From Maribacter algicola (GTDB lineage: Bacteria > Bacteroidota > Bacteroidia > Flavobacteriales > Flavobacteriaceae): DNA of 64,000 bases. Shown piece after piece: positions 62,735 to 64,000 of the stretch; within the stretch, counting starts at the first letter, position 1, and every line of letters begins with the position of its first letter. The notes beneath the pieces are model-generated. The model was not told where the DNA came from, made no database searches, and was given only the letters and a program-made list of their open reading frames with translations. Location: the NCBI RefSeq assembly GCF_003933245.1, contig NZ_QUSX01000001.1:1550001-1614000 (forward strand), given 5' to 3'. Made by a program: the position numbers and the translations under genes.

Positions 62735-63391
62735 GGAAAAAAGTGTAACCAAGTCTTCCTCTTTTTTAAGTGATAACTTTTCTTTTTTAAGGATTTCCAA
62801 AAAGTTAGAAGGTAATACTGATTTCATGGATTTTTTATTTTTCGGTACCTGCACTGCCTCACCACCATTCTCATTAAAATAGTAATCATTTAATATTTCT
62901 ACTCTATCAACGCTTTCTAAATTCAACAATTTAGCATCTGAAGGCGCTCTAATTATTTTGACATCAAAAACTTTATATAGGTTGTATTTTCCTTTGAAAA
63001 GGATTTCGGCGAAAATTGCTTTATTCCTTTTTTCTATTTTAAGGGGAACAAAACTCTTGTTATTAAGAGTAACTTCTATTCCGTCGGTAGTGAACAAGGC
63101 AGAAATTTCCTTTTCCCCTAAAATCTCGATTTCACTGTGGTATGCATTAAAACGTGCAAGAAGTTTAATCTTTTTATTGTTGGATAAATTAACAATAGTA
63201 GCTTGTTCCCATTCTTCATTTAAATATATGCTGCCAACAATCTTATTGCCGCTTGTTTCGGAAACCCGTAAAAATGGAACATCCAAATTTCCCATTTGAA
63301 GGGTACCTCCGTCTTCATTCACATAATTTGGTTGTGAAAAAAGGGAACAGTAAACAAGTAGAAAATATCCAATAAAAAAAATTCTTATCAT
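62717..63391 (-). CDS. Exported protein of unknown function
   Basis: I do not recognise this 224-residue protein. It has a signal peptide (FFIGYFLLVYCSLFSQ), then a strand-rich body with repeated Asn/Lys motifs and a C-terminal helical part (EILKKEKLSLKKEEDLVTLF). It may be a periplasmic or surface protein. It starts 7 bases after the stop of the gene at 63398 on the same strand, so they form an operon. Confidence 0.7.
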   Translation of the reverse strand: MIRIFFIGYFLLVYCSLFSQPNYVNEDGGTLQMGNLDVPFLRVSETSGNKIVGSIYLNEEWEQATIVNLSNNKKIKLLARFNAYHSEIEILGEKEISALFTTDGIEVTLNNKSFVPLKIEKRNKAIFAEILFKGKYNLYKVFDVKIIRAPSDAKLLNLESVDRVEILNDYYFNENGGEAVQVPKNKKSMKSVLPSNFLEILKKEKLSLKKEEDLVTLFSLINSN

Positions 63392-63397
63392 ACTAGT

Positions 63398-64000
63398 TCA
63401 ATTTAGTATTGTAAAAGAAATATTCTCTATCCAATTGGCACGCATCTCAATTGTATTGGGGTAGTATGAAACCTTTTCCGGTTGAACTCCCTTCAGGTAG
63501 TTTCCCGTATCCCATTGGCCGTTATTGTTGGCATCGAATATAGCTCGAATTAAATATTTCCCGGGTTTTATGTGATTGAATTCAAAAACTTGGGCTTCCT
63601 TTGCAATCTGTTTTCTTTGTACCTCCCCTTTTTCATTCGTCAATTCCAAAATGACGGGATATTCTATGGAATCGCCACTTAAACTAACGGTAAGGTTCCC
63701 ATAGTCAGCAAAACTCTTGGTGTTTAGGTTAAAATTTATAGAATCGTTCGTGGTTCCAAAAAAATCGGCTACTGCACCGGGAAGCATTTGTATTTTGTAT
63801 TTTTCATTGGGACCTACTTCAAAATTGAAATTTACCTGATTACCCAAAGTATCTAAGGCTACCGTATGCATCATCTGTAGGGTATCCTGTTTGAAAAGCT
63901 TAAACTTGGTACTGTCAATGGAGCTAATAGGGGTATTGGCCCAAAGTGAAAAACGCTCTTCAAAATTCATGGTTCCCGTTTGGCTAGGGGTCAATTTAAG
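63398..64000 (-). CDS. C-terminal part of a large exported Ig-like protein (cut by window edge)
   Basis: The frame is open to the window end, so the N-terminus is missing. The visible 200 residues hold beta-sandwich units; VEFNHIKPGKYLIRAIFDANNNGQWD-type segments (split here) resemble bacterial Ig-like domains with a calcium-binding-like DANNNGQWDTG loop. Bacteroidota have about 540-residue lipoproteins of this type with SbsA-like Ig domains. Function unknown. Confidence 0.7.
   Translation of the reverse strand, partial: LKLTPSQTGTMNFEERFSLWANTPISSIDSTKFKLFKQDTLQMMHTVALDTLGNQVNFNFEVGPNEKYKIQMLPGAVADFFGTTNDSINFNLNTKSFADYGNLTVSLSGDSIEYPVILELTNEKGEVQRKQIAKEAQVFEFNHIKPGKYLIRAIFDANNNGQWDTGNYLKGVQPEKVSYYPNTIEMRANWIENISFTILN

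Overview
The window looks like a chromosomal segment of a marine-type member of the Flavobacteriaceae (Bacteroidota). The evidence is AT-rich DNA, three SusC/Oar-like TonB-dependent receptors, DUF6090, DUF3108 and DUF5689 proteins, a long eukaryote-like IleS, a Cys-poor DksA-like protein beside ileS and lspA, and promoters of the TANNTTTG type. I cannot name the genus from sequence alone.

Region 1 (1-14263) is accessory DNA and the most unusual part. Six gene slots, all transcribed on the minus strand, are separated by folded, palindrome-rich sites that resemble integron attC sites. Each slot is bounded by its own 9-10 bp inverted repeat, always starting GTT and ending AAC, and the repeat differs from slot to slot. 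Cargo genes are a DUF6090 membrane protein, a ten-gene TetR-controlled stress operon of about 5.8 kb, a beta-lactamase-fold serine hydrolase, an amidohydrolase/beta-propeller lipoprotein, a polysaccharide deacetylase and an RraB-like protein. Four of the seven intervening sites contain a large conserved P1 block; three of these are complete composite sites of about 480 bp and the fourth is cut short. The array ends at a divergently oriented tyrosine recombinase that has lost its N-terminus exactly where the last site is cut. The layout is that of an integron (integrase on one strand, cassettes transcribed away from it), but with longer slot-specific termini and composite sites.

Region 2 (14264-31371) is mostly metabolic and housekeeping: an AraC regulator divergent from a phytanoyl-CoA dioxygenase-like enzyme, a SulP transporter, a TlpA-type thioredoxin, cytochrome c, nitronate monooxygenase, a thioesterase, an EamA exporter, an ArsC/Spx-like protein, a trans-sulfuration enzyme, glutamate dehydrogenase, an MBOAT/SGNH-like polysaccharide acetylation pair and RecO.

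Region 3 (31373-53094) is core genome: a TonB receptor, an LEA-like lipoprotein, ileS-dksA-like-lspA, 5-formyl-THF cyclo-ligase, uvrC, a patatin/outer-membrane barrel fusion, a candidate structured RNA, then DUF3108, tryptophan 2,3-dioxygenase, M23 peptidase, pgi and an Oar-like TonB receptor.

Region 4 (53183-64000) has a small membrane protein, a DUF1080 protein, a cluster of secreted endonuclease/phosphatase-family enzyme, TonB receptor and DUF5689 lipoprotein that may act together on an extracellular phosphate- or nucleic-acid-type substrate, two stand-alone receiver proteins, an 840-bp stretch without a convincing gene, an ankyrin protein, an omega-amidase-like nitrilase and two poorly known exported proteins, the last cut by the window edge.
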